From the NCBI GenBank assembly GCA_035547915.1, contig DASZTS010000123.1, positions 58,618-122,617 on the forward strand: a stretch of 64,000 bases of DNA. Direction: 5' to 3'. The notes under the pieces were generated by a model. The model saw only the letters and a program-made list of their open reading frames with translations. It did not search any database and was not told where the DNA came from. Both the position numbers and the translations under genes were made by a program. Within the stretch, counting starts at the first letter, position 1; each line of letters opens with the position of its first letter. The DNA is from DASSFG01 sp035547915. GTDB taxonomy: Bacteria > Planctomycetota > Planctomycetia > Pirellulales > JAICIG01. Below are positions 1 to 9,074 of the stretch, piece by piece.

Positions 1-2
1 CC

Positions 3-410
3 GGTGTGGCGCGCGGCGCCTACGTGTTGGGCGATGCGCCCGGCGGCGACCCCGAAGTGATCCTCATTGCCACGGGGAGCGAGCTTAGCCTCGCCGTGCA
101 GGCCCACGAAAAGCTGCTGGCCGATGGCATCCGTTCGCGGGTCGTGTCGATGCCGTCGTGGGACATCTTTGAGCACCAGACCGAGGAATATCGCGATAGT
201 GTGCTGCCGCCGGCCGTGAAGGCGCGCGTGGCCATGGAGCAAGGTACAATTCTGGGGTGGGAGCGCTATGTCGGCCGGAAGGGGGCCGTCATCGGCATGA
301 AGACCTTTGGTGCTTCGGCGCCCCTGAAAGAACTGCAACGAAAGTTCGGGTTCGAGCCCGATTGTGTGGTGACGGCAGCCAAGGTCCAGCTCGCTCGGAG
401 CGACCGGTAG
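3..410 (+). CDS. tkt: Transketolase, C-terminal part (gene begins before the window)
   Basis: The frame is already open at the first bases, so the GTG at base 6 is an internal valine codon and not the start. The 135 visible residues match the C-terminal domain of thiamine-diphosphate transketolases: an IATGSEL segment near the start, RVVSMPS in the middle, a SVLP segment before the conserved VAMEQG stretch, then the GMKTFGASAP loop and an FGF segment close to the end. The family exchanges two-carbon ketol units in the non-oxidative pentose phosphate and Calvin pathways; this domain helps organise the dimer, while the cofactor-binding domains lie upstream outside the window. The end is intact and stops normally at TAG. 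The next intact gene lies on the other strand, so this gene ends its transcription unit. Confidence 0.93.
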   Translation, partial: GVARGAYVLGDAPGGDPEVILIATGSELSLAVQAHEKLLADGIRSRVVSMPSWDIFEHQTEEYRDSVLPPAVKARVAMEQGTILGWERYVGRKGAVIGMKTFGASAPLKELQRKFGFEPDCVVTAAKVQLARSDR

Positions 411-438
411 ATCGGCGACCACCGCCGCAAACATCAAG

Positions 439-838
439 ATGGGCCCAAGCTGTTCGGTAGGTCGCAGTGCGCCGCTCGGCGCGACCACCGTCGACGGTGT
501 ATCAACTTCCGCGTCTACTCTTGCGGCGCGTCGCCCGTCGCTGCACCGAGCAGGGATCGAAGTCATCCTCGACGTGGTTTTCAATCACACGGCCGAGGGC
601 GATCACACCGGCCCGACGCTCAGTTTGCGCGCGCTGTGCCGACTTGCATCGCTTCGTATCACTCCTCTCCGCTCGCCGACAGTTGCGGCCCATCGAAGCA
701 GAGCAACAGCGAGAGAGCCTCAGTCAATTACTCCGTGAGGCGAAGAAGGCCTGCCACGGCGTGAAGCCCAATCAGCCCGACTGGGGAGATTGGTCACAGC
801 AACAACAAAACCCGATCGCGCTCCGAGAATTACACTCC
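439..838 (+). pseudogene. glgX: Composite remnant of a glycogen debranching enzyme (GlgX/isoamylase type)
   Basis: Three collinear pieces of a GlgX-like protein lie in three frames. From base 460 the peptide GRSAPLGAT resembles the N-terminal start of GlgX proteins; after a shift near base 500 it continues as INFRVYS. From about 541 another frame reads AGIEVILDVVFNHTAEGD, the family-13 conserved region I. From about 645 a third frame reads LLREAKKACHGVKPNQPDWG, which resembles the family's C-terminal HGVKLxQPDWxD block. In an intact enzyme of about 700 residues these blocks are hundreds of residues apart, so two large internal deletions plus frameshifts are needed. The order and direction are preserved, which argues for decay in place. 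The upstream transketolase gene fits a carbohydrate-metabolism neighbourhood. Confidence 0.75.
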
Positions 839-845
839 GCCGCGC

Positions 846-2549
846 TCAGTTACGCCGCGTGGGCCGTCCGGGCGTTCGGGTGGTTCCCATCGCGTACTCG
901 ATCTTGGCGATCGCCAGCAGATAGTCGTAGATCGAGTTGAGGTGGTTTTGGAAGGCGCGGGTCATCGCGGCCTCGGCGTCGGTCACTTCGGCCGGCGTGG
1001 CGTCGCCGTCGGCGGCCCGCGCACGCACCAGTCGGTAGTTCTCCTCGGCCTGCTCAACCGCCGGCCGGGCGCGCTCGATGCCCAAACGGGCCGTGTTCAG
1101 ACGCCGATAGGTCTCATTGATCTGGTAGGCGATCGTGTCGGCGATCGACTCAGACTCGGCCATCGCCGCGCGGATCTTCGAGTCGGCGATGCGAAGTTCG
1201 GCATTGCGTCTGCCACCTTCGTAGGCGAACCACTCGAGCTTGATGAAGCCGAGCGCGATGTCGGCATGTCCGCGTGGGCTCGATTGTTGGAGGTCGAACA
1301 GTGCTCCCTCCGAGATGAGCCGCGGCGCAAAGTCGGCCTTGGCGACGCGACTTCCCTCCTGGGCGACCTGAATGGCGCGTCGAGCGACCGCCAACTCACG
1401 TCTCTCGGTGATCGCCGTTTGCAGGCAATCGGACAGCGTCGGCGAGAACCGCGGGATTTCCGTGGGCTCGACGACTTGCAACGGTTCGTACGATTGCAGC
1501 CCGATGGCCAGATTGAGCGCCGCCTGAGACACACCCACACCCTCCTCGGAAGCGTCGAGAAGCCGCTGGGTCTCCGCCAGATCGACTTCGGCGCGAAGCA
1601 GCTTTTCGCGTTCGATCACGCCCCGCCGCTCGAGCTTCCTCGCCACGTCGACATCCTCTTCGGCACGCCGCACGGAATCCTTCGCCACGCGTTCCAAGGC
1701 CTGGTTTCGCAGCACGCTGTAGTAGGCGATCGCCACTTCGTTGGCCACCGTCTGAAAGGCCCGTTGCGTCTGGAATTGCCGGATGTCGACGGCCAGACGC
1801 GACGCGTTGTAGCGCCCCAGCCGTCGGCCGAAATCGCAGATCAGCCATTGCAGCTTCATCTCGGCCAATTCGAATCCGGTCTGATAATCGAGCCCAACGG
1901 GCAACGCGAACCCCGGCGGCAATACGGTAAAGCCGGGAACCCCGCCCGGGCGAATCGGTATTCCGCCGGCGTCGATGGCGAATCCCCCGACGCTGTATCC
2001 GAGGGCCGCCGTCGGAAGGTACGGCGCGAAAGCGACGTCCGATGCTCCGCGAGCCTGCTGCGTCCCCTCCAGGTACAGACGCAGTCTAGGCTGACGGCGG
2101 AAAGACAAGGCGATCGCGTCATCAAGCGTCAGGCGTTGGCCTGTATCGGGTGCGGCCGACGAATCGGACGGCGCCCCTGCGACATCTTCGGGGGGCGCCA
2201 CGGGCAGCGGCAATGTTTCTTGCAGGTTGACCTGTCGAATGGGCGCGGGACGGATTGCGTTGCCGCCGGCTTGATACGAGGTTGCCGGCGGTGCGACCGG
2301 CCGCTGTTGACCGGGCGGTGTCGCCGGCCGCGCCGGCTGTGGTTGGCCGAGCAGAGTTACGGAGTTGCCTCGCTGTGGAAGCGGATTACCCGCGTTGGCT
2401 GCAGCCGAGGGCTGCATCGGCGGCGCAGTCTGGGCAAGAATCTGCCGGGTTTGGCCAAACTCGCAGAAGCTTTGCGCGATCAGCATCAAGATGGCGGCCG
2501 AGCCCGGCGACCAGAGATTGAGCCGGGCTGTTCGGCTGGTAAGCCGCAT
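846..2549 (-). CDS. TolC-family outer membrane efflux protein
   Basis: About 567 residues. A signal-like N-terminus is followed by a Pro/Gln/Ala-rich linker, then two OEP-type halves with long helices, for example RLYLEGTQQARGA near the start of the domain and AEENYRLVRARAADGD near the end. This is the layout of TolC-type proteins, which form the outer-membrane exit duct of tripartite pumps. It is the last gene of an operon with a membrane-fusion protein and an MFS pump. An upstream ATG at 2627 would add 26 residues, but the ATG at 2549 has a GGGGG stretch nine bases upstream and puts the basic and hydrophobic signal segment at the N-terminus, so it is preferred. The proline-rich linker of about 90 residues is longer than in E. 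coli TolC. Confidence 0.87.
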   Translation of the reverse strand: MRLTSRTARLNLWSPGSAAILMLIAQSFCEFGQTRQILAQTAPPMQPSAAANAGNPLPQRGNSVTLLGQPQPARPATPPGQQRPVAPPATSYQAGGNAIRPAPIRQVNLQETLPLPVAPPEDVAGAPSDSSAAPDTGQRLTLDDAIALSFRRQPRLRLYLEGTQQARGASDVAFAPYLPTAALGYSVGGFAIDAGGIPIRPGGVPGFTVLPPGFALPVGLDYQTGFELAEMKLQWLICDFGRRLGRYNASRLAVDIRQFQTQRAFQTVANEVAIAYYSVLRNQALERVAKDSVRRAEEDVDVARKLERRGVIEREKLLRAEVDLAETQRLLDASEEGVGVSQAALNLAIGLQSYEPLQVVEPTEIPRFSPTLSDCLQTAITERRELAVARRAIQVAQEGSRVAKADFAPRLISEGALFDLQQSSPRGHADIALGFIKLEWFAYEGGRRNAELRIADSKIRAAMAESESIADTIAYQINETYRRLNTARLGIERARPAVEQAEENYRLVRARAADGDATPAEVTDAEAAMTRAFQNHLNSIYDYLLAIAKIEYAMGTTRTPGRPTRRN

Positions 2550-2690
2550 GCGAACGATCCCCCGATCACGCCGCCCTGTGCTGGTTTCTTCGATATAGAC
2601 GGAATATCTCATCTGGCTTATCGCCATTGCGCCCTCGGGCAGTTGAGTAACTTTTCCGATAGCAACGGAGAACGGGGTTGCGCGGGGGTA

Positions 2691-4295
2691 TCACTCGTAC
2701 CCAGCACCGGGCGGCGCCCGCAAACCTCGTGCAGCTTGCCAGAGCGGCAGCCCGATCGCGAGGCCCAGGATCAGGGTAGAAAGGCTCAGGGCACGCAGTC
2801 CGATGCGGAAGCCGACGGCGACGCTTTCGACCGCGGCGAACGTGCCCAACACCCTGCCGGTCTCCTGCTCCAAGGGCGGGCCACTCAGGCCGCGTTGCTC
2901 GTAGTAGACGGCGACGCGTGCGGCGGCCTCCGTGACCGCGGGCCGGTGCCGGCTGAGGTTGAGACGATACGTGTCGAGTGCTCGATCGGACCAGGCCTTG
3001 ATCACGGTACCGGTCGCGGTCGGCACGGTGATGATCGGCAGCGCGATGGCCACGATGCCCAGCGCCCCGGCGTACAGGCCGTCTCTGGGATTGAGCCCCT
3101 CGACCTCGTCGGTGAGAAAGACGGGCGGGATCAACCCCACGAAGGCACCCCAGCAAGCGAGCATCAGGGCCACGTGTTCTTTCGGGGTGAAGTTGTTGAT
3201 CGTGCCCAACCACCAGAGGCAGGCGGCCGATCCCACGAATCCGACGAGCAGCCAGACGTGCCGCAGACGGCGGCGCTGAAAGCACGTCGTCAGCAACGTC
3301 GACACGGCCATCGTCAACGAAGTTGGCACGATCAGCCAACCCGCCGTGGTCCGAGGATACGCGCGCAGTTCTGTGGCGTACAAACCAACGATGGTGAGCA
3401 CGGCGGCAATGTGCAGCAGCATCCACCCGCGCGTTGCCATGGCCAGAACATAGACACGCGTCCTCAGCAAGCGCTGCAGATGCTCATCGGGGCTATAGCC
3501 CGATCCGACCCAGGCCACGAGCACAAAGGGCAATGCGATACACAGCATGACCGTCATGGCAAAGGTGTTCGACGTCCAACCGCCCCATTTGCGATACCAA
3601 CTGAAGCCGAACACGATGCAGACCACCCAGGCCACGAAGAGCGTGACGGCGAACCAATCGATCGGCAAACGTATCGGTTTGGGCGGTCGGTCGGGGCGGA
3701 AGAAGAGACGGACCAGGATCAACGCAAAAAGGGCGACCGGGATATAAGCCCAGTACATCCAGCGCCACGATAGATGCACGTCGATCTCGGCCATGATGAG
3801 CGGGGTCCAATAACGCGTCGAGTAGGCGAAGACGCCGTAAAAGCCAATCGCCACCAGCAGCAGTCGGTCGAACTGCTTGTAAAGTGTGGCGCGGCCGAGC
3901 ACCATCACCAGCAGCTTGCCGAAGCCATCGACGAAACGACCGAAGGCGAGCGACACCAACCCCGTGGCGGCGCCACACAACAGGTTACCCAGCGCGAAGC
4001 CGACCAGCCCCAGCGTGATTGTGTTGCGCGCGCCGATGCGGCCCGCAAGCCACATCCCCGCGAAGGCCCCATAGAACACACCGATTCCGTAGGTCACCTG
4101 GACCCACGTCATGTCGTATTCCTCCACCTCCGCGCCTTTGCGGACCGCGTCGTCGGTGATGACCGTCTGCACGAGAGTCTGGTAGGGCGCGAACAGGACG
4201 AACAGCATCGCCAGTGCCGCCAGACGGTGACGGCGTTCGAGCGCCAAGCCCGTAGACTTGAGTATTGAGTCGGCCGCTGTGTCAGGTGTCGTCAT
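2691..4295 (-). CDS. MFS transporter of the drug:proton antiporter (EmrB-like) type
   Basis: A 534-residue polytopic membrane protein with many hydrophobic segments, including AALAMLFVLFAPYQTLVQTV near residues 25-45 and an SLSTLILGLAIGLPLW segment near the C-terminus. A loop of the GRIGARNTITLG kind after the second or third segment fits the MFS motif-A position, though it is weakly conserved. The length suits the 14-helix DHA2 subfamily that works with HlyD/EmrA adaptors and TolC. The gene sits between a channel-like gene and the TolC-type gene, 18 bp after the former and about 140 bp before the preferred start of the latter. Known for the family: proton-driven export of hydrophobic compounds. 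The substrate cannot be read from the sequence. Confidence 0.82.
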   Translation of the reverse strand: MTTPDTAADSILKSTGLALERRHRLAALAMLFVLFAPYQTLVQTVITDDAVRKGAEVEEYDMTWVQVTYGIGVFYGAFAGMWLAGRIGARNTITLGLVGFALGNLLCGAATGLVSLAFGRFVDGFGKLLVMVLGRATLYKQFDRLLLVAIGFYGVFAYSTRYWTPLIMAEIDVHLSWRWMYWAYIPVALFALILVRLFFRPDRPPKPIRLPIDWFAVTLFVAWVVCIVFGFSWYRKWGGWTSNTFAMTVMLCIALPFVLVAWVGSGYSPDEHLQRLLRTRVYVLAMATRGWMLLHIAAVLTIVGLYATELRAYPRTTAGWLIVPTSLTMAVSTLLTTCFQRRRLRHVWLLVGFVGSAACLWWLGTINNFTPKEHVALMLACWGAFVGLIPPVFLTDEVEGLNPRDGLYAGALGIVAIALPIITVPTATGTVIKAWSDRALDTYRLNLSRHRPAVTEAAARVAVYYEQRGLSGPPLEQETGRVLGTFAAVESVAVGFRIGLRALSLSTLILGLAIGLPLWQAARGLRAPPGAGYE

Positions 4296-4313
4296 GTTTA
4301 AGCGGCGGCCGAT

Positions 4314-4757
4314 TCAGGAGCCCAAGTTCAAGTGCTTGAGGCGGCGTGCGATCATGCGGTCGAGGAGGGCGAAGACCAGCGCCGTCGAGATGCCGAACAT
4401 GACGATACCGTCGATGGTCTCCAGCGGCCCGAGCAGCCGCCAGCGCGGCGACATGACCAGGTCGCCGTAGCCGAGCGACGAATAAGTGACCGCGGAATAA
4501 TAGTAAGCCGTCTCGAATTCCGTGAACTCGCCGCAAAGGTAAAAGAGGACGGCCCAGAGAGCGATGTTCACCAAGTGCGAGAACAGCAGAACCGCCGCAG
4601 CCACTTGCAGCAGGAGGATATTCATCGGGTACGAAGGACGCGTGAGATCGTTTTGGCCCTTGCCGGTAACGATCCGAATAAACAGAATCGTCGGCGCCAT
4701 CAAGGTGCAAAGCGTCAGAGCATACATCCCCGCGGCGATCACCAGCGAAACGATCAT
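4314..4757 (-). CDS. Two-TM potassium-channel-like membrane protein
   Basis: A 147-residue protein with an N-terminal hydrophobic segment (MIVSLVIAAGMYALTL), a second one (MNILLLQVAAAVLLFSHLVN), a re-entrant pore loop with TYSSLGYGDLV at about residues 91-101, and a last hydrophobic segment (GIVMFGISTALVFALL). The TxxSLGYGD sequence matches the potassium selectivity filter of the Ion_trans_2 family. No RCK/TrkA-N domain follows, so gating is unexplained. The gene is inside the efflux operon, 30 bp after the adaptor gene and 18 bp before the MFS gene. By analogy with bacterial two-TM channels it should form a tetramer in the inner membrane. A link between potassium flux and pump energetics is only an inference from position. 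Confidence 0.82.
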   Translation of the reverse strand: MIVSLVIAAGMYALTLCTLMAPTILFIRIVTGKGQNDLTRPSYPMNILLLQVAAAVLLFSHLVNIALWAVLFYLCGEFTEFETAYYYSAVTYSSLGYGDLVMSPRWRLLGPLETIDGIVMFGISTALVFALLDRMIARRLKHLNLGS

Positions 4758-4787
4758 GCGCGTGCGGCCGCCTGCTGCCAGGAATCG

Positions 4788-6230
4788 TTACGGGGCTCCG
4801 GCACTCTCTGTCTCGGGTACTGACGGCGACTCGTGCGCGGGCAGGTTGAAGCGCATTTCAAGCTCGGCTATCTGACGTGCCGCTTTGGCCGCCCATTCAG
4901 GATTGCCCGGACCATGAGCGATCGATGCGCGGACCGAAAGGCCCGCACGAAGTTGATCCCAACGATCATCCTCCGAGAACAGAATTCTCACCGGCACCCG
5001 CTGCACCACCTTCGTGAATTCGCCCGACACGACATTGCGGGGCATCAACGCGAACTGGGCTCCGGTCGATTTGTTGACCCATATCACTCTTCCCTCGAAC
5101 GGTTTGGCGAAGGCGTCGATTTCCAACTCGACCACGTTGCCCGGGGCGACGCCGGGCAATCGCGTCTCTTCCAGATTGGCTTCGACGTACAGCAGCTTCG
5201 GGTCGTACATGCTGATGACCGCGATCCCCGACGAGACGAAGTCGCCCAAATGGCGATACCGCTTCACCACGACTCCGTCGAACGGAGCGCGAAGCTTGGT
5301 GTAGGCCAGTTCGTTCTGGGCCGACCCCAGCGCGCATTCGGCTTCGTCGACGCCCTCCTTCTTGACCGCCGTCAGCAGTTCGATCTCGTGGATTTGGGCA
5401 ATCCCCGTCTCGGCCAAATCGACCCCCTTGACCGCCTTCTCCGTCGTCTTCGTGGCGGCTTCGAGGGTCTTCTTGGCGACCTCGATGCGGATTCGGTCGG
5501 CCTGTGCCTTGGCCAGTCTGGCAGCAGCCAGCTTTCGATGGGCCTCGGCCGAATCGCGGGATCGGATCACCTCCTGGGCACGACGCAACGGTACGGCATT
5601 CTCCTTCTGCAACGTCGTATAGCGATCGTGTTCCTGCTTGGCGAGCAGCAGGTCGGCGTCAGCCGCTTCCAAGGCCGCCTCGGCTTCTTCCACATTCTTT
5701 TCGGTTTCGTCCTCGGTGAGCTGCAGCGCGTCTTTCGCTCGGGCCTCGTCAGCCGCGGCGGCAGCGAGTGTGCGCTTGGCAATCTCGATCTGGATCGGGA
5801 CTTCGATGCGGAACCGATCGAGCGCCGCCTGTTGCCGTAGCAACTCCGCCTTGGCCGCCGCGACCTTGGCGTGAGCCAGATCGACTCGGTCCTGATAGAG
5901 CAGCGGGTCGATCTCCATCAGCACCTGCCCAGCCACAACCTGATCATTCTCCTCGACCAGCATCCGTACGATGTGCCCCGAAACCATCTCGGGCGCAACG
6001 TTCACGATGTGCGCTTCGACGAACGCATCCTCGGTGATCGAGTGGGAGAAACGATACGTGAACCAGGGCAACAAGAAGATTGCCGCGACGACGGCGATCA
6101 CGCCTACCGCCGCGAGTAACAGCACCTTGCGGCGCTGCGGTTGCATCGTGGGTGCGGGGACGGGTGCCGCGGCCGGAGGAGCCGGTGCGGCCGACGGTGG
6201 TGCCGGAGTCGAAGTTGGCGCCGATGCCAT
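4788..6230 (-). CDS. HlyD/EmrA-family membrane fusion protein (periplasmic adaptor)
   Basis: About 480 residues. A Pro/Ala-rich cytoplasmic tail of roughly 30 residues precedes one membrane anchor (VLLLAAVGVIAVVAAIFLLP). A lipoyl-like half-motif (APEMVSGHIVRMLVEENDQV) follows, then a long alpha-helical hairpin rich in Ala, Glu and Lys (about residues 110-290), the second half-motif (AYTKLRAPFDGVVVKR) and a beta-barrel segment ending near GLSVRASI. This is the standard HlyD/EmrA layout. It is the first gene of the four-gene efflux operon and should bridge the MFS pump and the TolC-type duct. The frame can be extended to a TTG at 6242, but the ATG at 6230 is a better start. The hairpin is long, which suits contact with an outer-membrane duct. 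Confidence 0.87.
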   Translation of the reverse strand: MASAPTSTPAPPSAAPAPPAAAPVPAPTMQPQRRKVLLLAAVGVIAVVAAIFLLPWFTYRFSHSITEDAFVEAHIVNVAPEMVSGHIVRMLVEENDQVVAGQVLMEIDPLLYQDRVDLAHAKVAAAKAELLRQQAALDRFRIEVPIQIEIAKRTLAAAAADEARAKDALQLTEDETEKNVEEAEAALEAADADLLLAKQEHDRYTTLQKENAVPLRRAQEVIRSRDSAEAHRKLAAARLAKAQADRIRIEVAKKTLEAATKTTEKAVKGVDLAETGIAQIHEIELLTAVKKEGVDEAECALGSAQNELAYTKLRAPFDGVVVKRYRHLGDFVSSGIAVISMYDPKLLYVEANLEETRLPGVAPGNVVELEIDAFAKPFEGRVIWVNKSTGAQFALMPRNVVSGEFTKVVQRVPVRILFSEDDRWDQLRAGLSVRASIAHGPGNPEWAAKAARQIAELEMRFNLPAHESPSVPETESAGAP

Positions 6231-6740
6231 GTGTTTGCGCAATACCCGCTGGCCAGATGTTATCGGTCCTGTGCGAGCGTCCCTCTGCTTCTTGCGACCT
6301 GCCGTTCACGGACGCCGAAGCCGTTCGCGCCCTGGAGGGTGGGCGGCCTGCCGAGGGTTTATTGTACTCCGTTTGGTCCTCTGCATGAATAAACAGTCGA
6401 CTTTCGGAACACCTTCGTGCTTCAACAGGTCGTGGATGCCGTAATCCACCAAGGTGCCCCGGTTCCGAAGCGGTCGAAAAGCTGTCGATCTCAGCAGGTG
6501 ATCCATGCGCCCGCGGCTGGCGGGCGCGGCCGTGTTTCAATATAAAAACGGTCGCAACCGCAACGGATTGGAGGGGCGGCAGACGCGGACCCAGTCTGGC
6601 GGGCGTGGGAACCCGGCTGGCCACCAACCAGCGCATCGATCAGATCAGCAACGGTACCCGGTGGAGGCAACATGCCGGCGTACGGCAAGCAGCCCGCGCC
6701 CCGTTCGGGACCCGCGCCCGACTGAGAAGGGTATGTGACC
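6231..6740. other. Divergent gap between the efflux operon and the CtaG fusion gene
   Basis: No convincing gene. It holds the candidate promoter at 6361-6389 and a 17-codon reading frame at 6671-6724 with a GGAGG five bases before its ATG, ending just before the CtaG-type gene. That short peptide (MPAYGKQPAPRSGPAPD) may be a leader or chance. The rest shows no recognisable coding or repeat signal. Confidence 0.45.
6361..6389 (-). promoter_or_regulatory. Candidate sigma-70-type promoter of the efflux operon
   Basis: Read on the minus strand, TTCATG (6389-6384) is followed after exactly 17 bases by TACAAT (6366-6361), about 130 bases upstream of the adaptor gene start. It is the best -35/-10 pair seen in this gap. 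Planctomycete promoters often deviate from this consensus, so this is a weak call. Confidence 0.3.
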
Positions 6741-9071
6741 ATGAGCGCAACAATCAACGCTTGCTTACGCTCGTGGCCGTGGGATCCGTGGCTGTTGGCG
6801 GCGTGCCTTCTCTCCGTCGCCGTCTATCACGCGGGATGGCGCGCACTCCGTCGCCGCGACCCGCGGCGCTGGCACGGCGCCCGGCTCGCTTCCTTTTCCG
6901 GTGGGGTGGTAGCGATCTACCTGGCGCTGGCGTCGCCGATCGAGCCGCTCGCGTCGCTTCTCCTCGAAGTGCACATGTTGCAGCACCTGCTGCTGATCAT
7001 GGCGGCCCCGCCGTTGATGTGGCTCGGCGCACCGATGTTTCCTCTGATCCGCGGACTGCCGCGGTCGATACGTACGCACTGGGTTGTGCCGCTGGTGTCG
7101 TTTCGCGGACTGCGCTGGTTCTTCCGTCGCTTGACCCATCCCGTGGTGGCGCTGCCGGTGCTCGTCGCCAGTACCTGGCTGTGGCACATCCCGCCGGCTT
7201 ACGAACTTGCTCTGCGCTCGCAGACGTGGCATTACGTGCAGCACGTCAGCTTCCTCGCGGCGGGACTCGTCTTCTGGTATCCGGTCGTGCGACCCTTTCC
7301 GAGCCGGCCACGCTGGTCGGCCTGGTTTCTGCTTCCGTATCTTGTCCTGGCCGACGTGCAGAACACGGTCCTGTCCGCTCTGCTGACCTTTTCCGGCAAG
7401 GTGCTCTATCCGTACTACGCCGAGGTGCCGCGGATCGCGAACATCACGCCGCTCGACGACCAGACGACAGCCGGTGTGTTGATGTGGGTGCCCGGCTCGG
7501 TGGCGTTTCTAGGGCCGCTCTTCGCCATCGGCCTGCGGCTGCTGTACGGAACCGAGACCGGACGCGGTCGGCCGAAGGTAGCGCGGTCGGTCACCGCTCG
7601 CGGCAGCGTGGTGCATCGCCTGCCCGTGCTCTATCCGGCGCCGACTCGCCCCGAACCTGCTAACGCGCCGCCGCTCGCGCTACGGCTTCTGGAGCGCTTC
7701 CTCCACTGGCGGCATGCCCGCTTGGCGTTGCAGGTTCCCTTGCTGATCATCGCGGCGGCGGTGATCTACGACGGACTTCGTGGTCCGCAGGCGAGTCCGT
7801 TGAATCTGGCCGGGGTGCTGCCGTGGACCCATTGGCGCGGACTGGTCGTACTGTGCCTGCTGGCGGTGGGAAACGTGTCGTGCATGGCCTGCCCGTTCAC
7901 GTTGCCGCGCCGGCTCGCGGGCCGTTGGCTGCCGCGACGCCGCGCTTGGCCGCGCCGGCTGCGAAGCAAATGGCTGGCCGTGGCGCTCGTCGTCCTCTTT
8001 CTCTGGGCCTATGAAGCGTTCGCCCTCTGGGACAACCCTTGGTGGACGGCCTGGATCACGGTCGGCTACTTCGCGACCGCCTTCGCCGTCGATGGCTTCT
8101 TCCACGGCGGCACGTTCTGCAAGTACCTCTGCCCGATCGGACAATTCAACTTCGTCCAATCGCTGGTGTCGCCCTTCGAGGTGGCCGTTCGCGATCGCCG
8201 GATCTGCACGGATTGTCGGACGAAGGATTGTCTTCGCGGCCGCGCGGGCATTCCCGGCTGCGAGCTCGACCTGTTTCAACCGCGGAAATCGGGCAACCTC
8301 GATTGCACCTTCTGTCTCGATTGCGTGCAGGCCTGTCCGCACGCGAACGTGGGGCTCGTCGCAAGCCTGCCGGGATCGCAGTTATGGCACGACCGGTTTC
8401 GTTCGGGCGTCGGCCACCTGTCTCAGCGCACCGACGTGGCCGTGCTTGTCTTGGTGCTTGTCTTCGGTGCCTTCGCCAATGCCGCCGGCATGGTCGGGCC
8501 GGTGGTCGAATGGGAACGGCAGGTACGGGTCGCACTCGACCTATCGCCGCGCTTGATCGTAACGATCTATTACCTGGCGGCGATCGTGTTAGCGCCTCTG
8601 ACGATCGTGGGTGCGACGAGCATCGTCAGCCACCGCTGGGCACGACTGTCGCCACCCCCTATGCAGACGGCGAGGAAGTACAGCTATGCCCTCATCCCCG
8701 TGGCCTTTGTCATGTGGCTCGTACATTACGACTTTCACCTGTTCACGGGCTACAGCACGATCGTGCCCGCCACACAACGATTCGCGGCCGATCTCGGCTT
8801 CGCGGGGTTCGGCGAGCCTCGCTGGAGTTGTGCCTGCTGCGCGCCGTCTCCCGATTGGCTATTGCGCGCGGAGCTGATGGCTTTGGACCTTGGCTTCTTG
8901 CTCTCGCTCTACACCGCCTATCGGCTATCGGCCGCGGACTGTTCGAACCGGTGGCAAATGCTGAAAGCCATGCTGCCTTGGTCGGCGCTGATCTCGCTGC
9001 TGTTCTTCCTCGGCATCTGGATCGTCTTTCAGCCGATGGAGATGCGGGGCACTTTGACGGGGGCAGGATAG
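6741..9071 (+). CDS. CtaG (cytochrome oxidase copper insertion) fused to a FixG/CcoG-type polyferredoxin
   Basis: A 776-residue membrane protein made of two known parts. Residues about 1-280 match the caa3-type CtaG family: several TM helices, an HMLQHLLLI motif near residue 78 and a WHIPPAYELAL segment near 150. Residues about 310-776 match the FixG/RdxA/CcoG/NapH polyferredoxin type: CMACP near 379, CKYLCPIGQ near 459, a first iron-sulfur motif CTDCRTKDC near 488 and a full ferredoxin motif CTFCLDCVQACP near 522-533, with TM helices around them. A further CACC sits near residue 695. CtaG proteins help place copper in haem-copper oxidases; CcoG is known to reduce cupric copper for oxidase assembly. 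A combined role in copper reduction and delivery is inferred. ATG 6741 is chosen over GTG 6735 because GAAGG lies about 10 bases upstream. The next gene starts three bases after the stop. Confidence 0.85.
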   Translation: MSATINACLRSWPWDPWLLAACLLSVAVYHAGWRALRRRDPRRWHGARLASFSGGVVAIYLALASPIEPLASLLLEVHMLQHLLLIMAAPPLMWLGAPMFPLIRGLPRSIRTHWVVPLVSFRGLRWFFRRLTHPVVALPVLVASTWLWHIPPAYELALRSQTWHYVQHVSFLAAGLVFWYPVVRPFPSRPRWSAWFLLPYLVLADVQNTVLSALLTFSGKVLYPYYAEVPRIANITPLDDQTTAGVLMWVPGSVAFLGPLFAIGLRLLYGTETGRGRPKVARSVTARGSVVHRLPVLYPAPTRPEPANAPPLALRLLERFLHWRHARLALQVPLLIIAAAVIYDGLRGPQASPLNLAGVLPWTHWRGLVVLCLLAVGNVSCMACPFTLPRRLAGRWLPRRRAWPRRLRSKWLAVALVVLFLWAYEAFALWDNPWWTAWITVGYFATAFAVDGFFHGGTFCKYLCPIGQFNFVQSLVSPFEVAVRDRRICTDCRTKDCLRGRAGIPGCELDLFQPRKSGNLDCTFCLDCVQACPHANVGLVASLPGSQLWHDRFRSGVGHLSQRTDVAVLVLVLVFGAFANAAGMVGPVVEWERQVRVALDLSPRLIVTIYYLAAIVLAPLTIVGATSIVSHRWARLSPPPMQTARKYSYALIPVAFVMWLVHYDFHLFTGYSTIVPATQRFAADLGFAGFGEPRWSCACCAPSPDWLLRAELMALDLGFLLSLYTAYRLSAADCSNRWQMLKAMLPWSALISLLFFLGIWIVFQPMEMRGTLTGAG

Positions 9072-9074
9072 GCC

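Noticed and set aside
942..3773. Long plus-strand frame of 943 codons
   Set aside because: It lies opposite the TolC and MFS genes, is rich in Arg, Gly, His and Gln, and shows no domain. It is a high-GC shadow of those genes.
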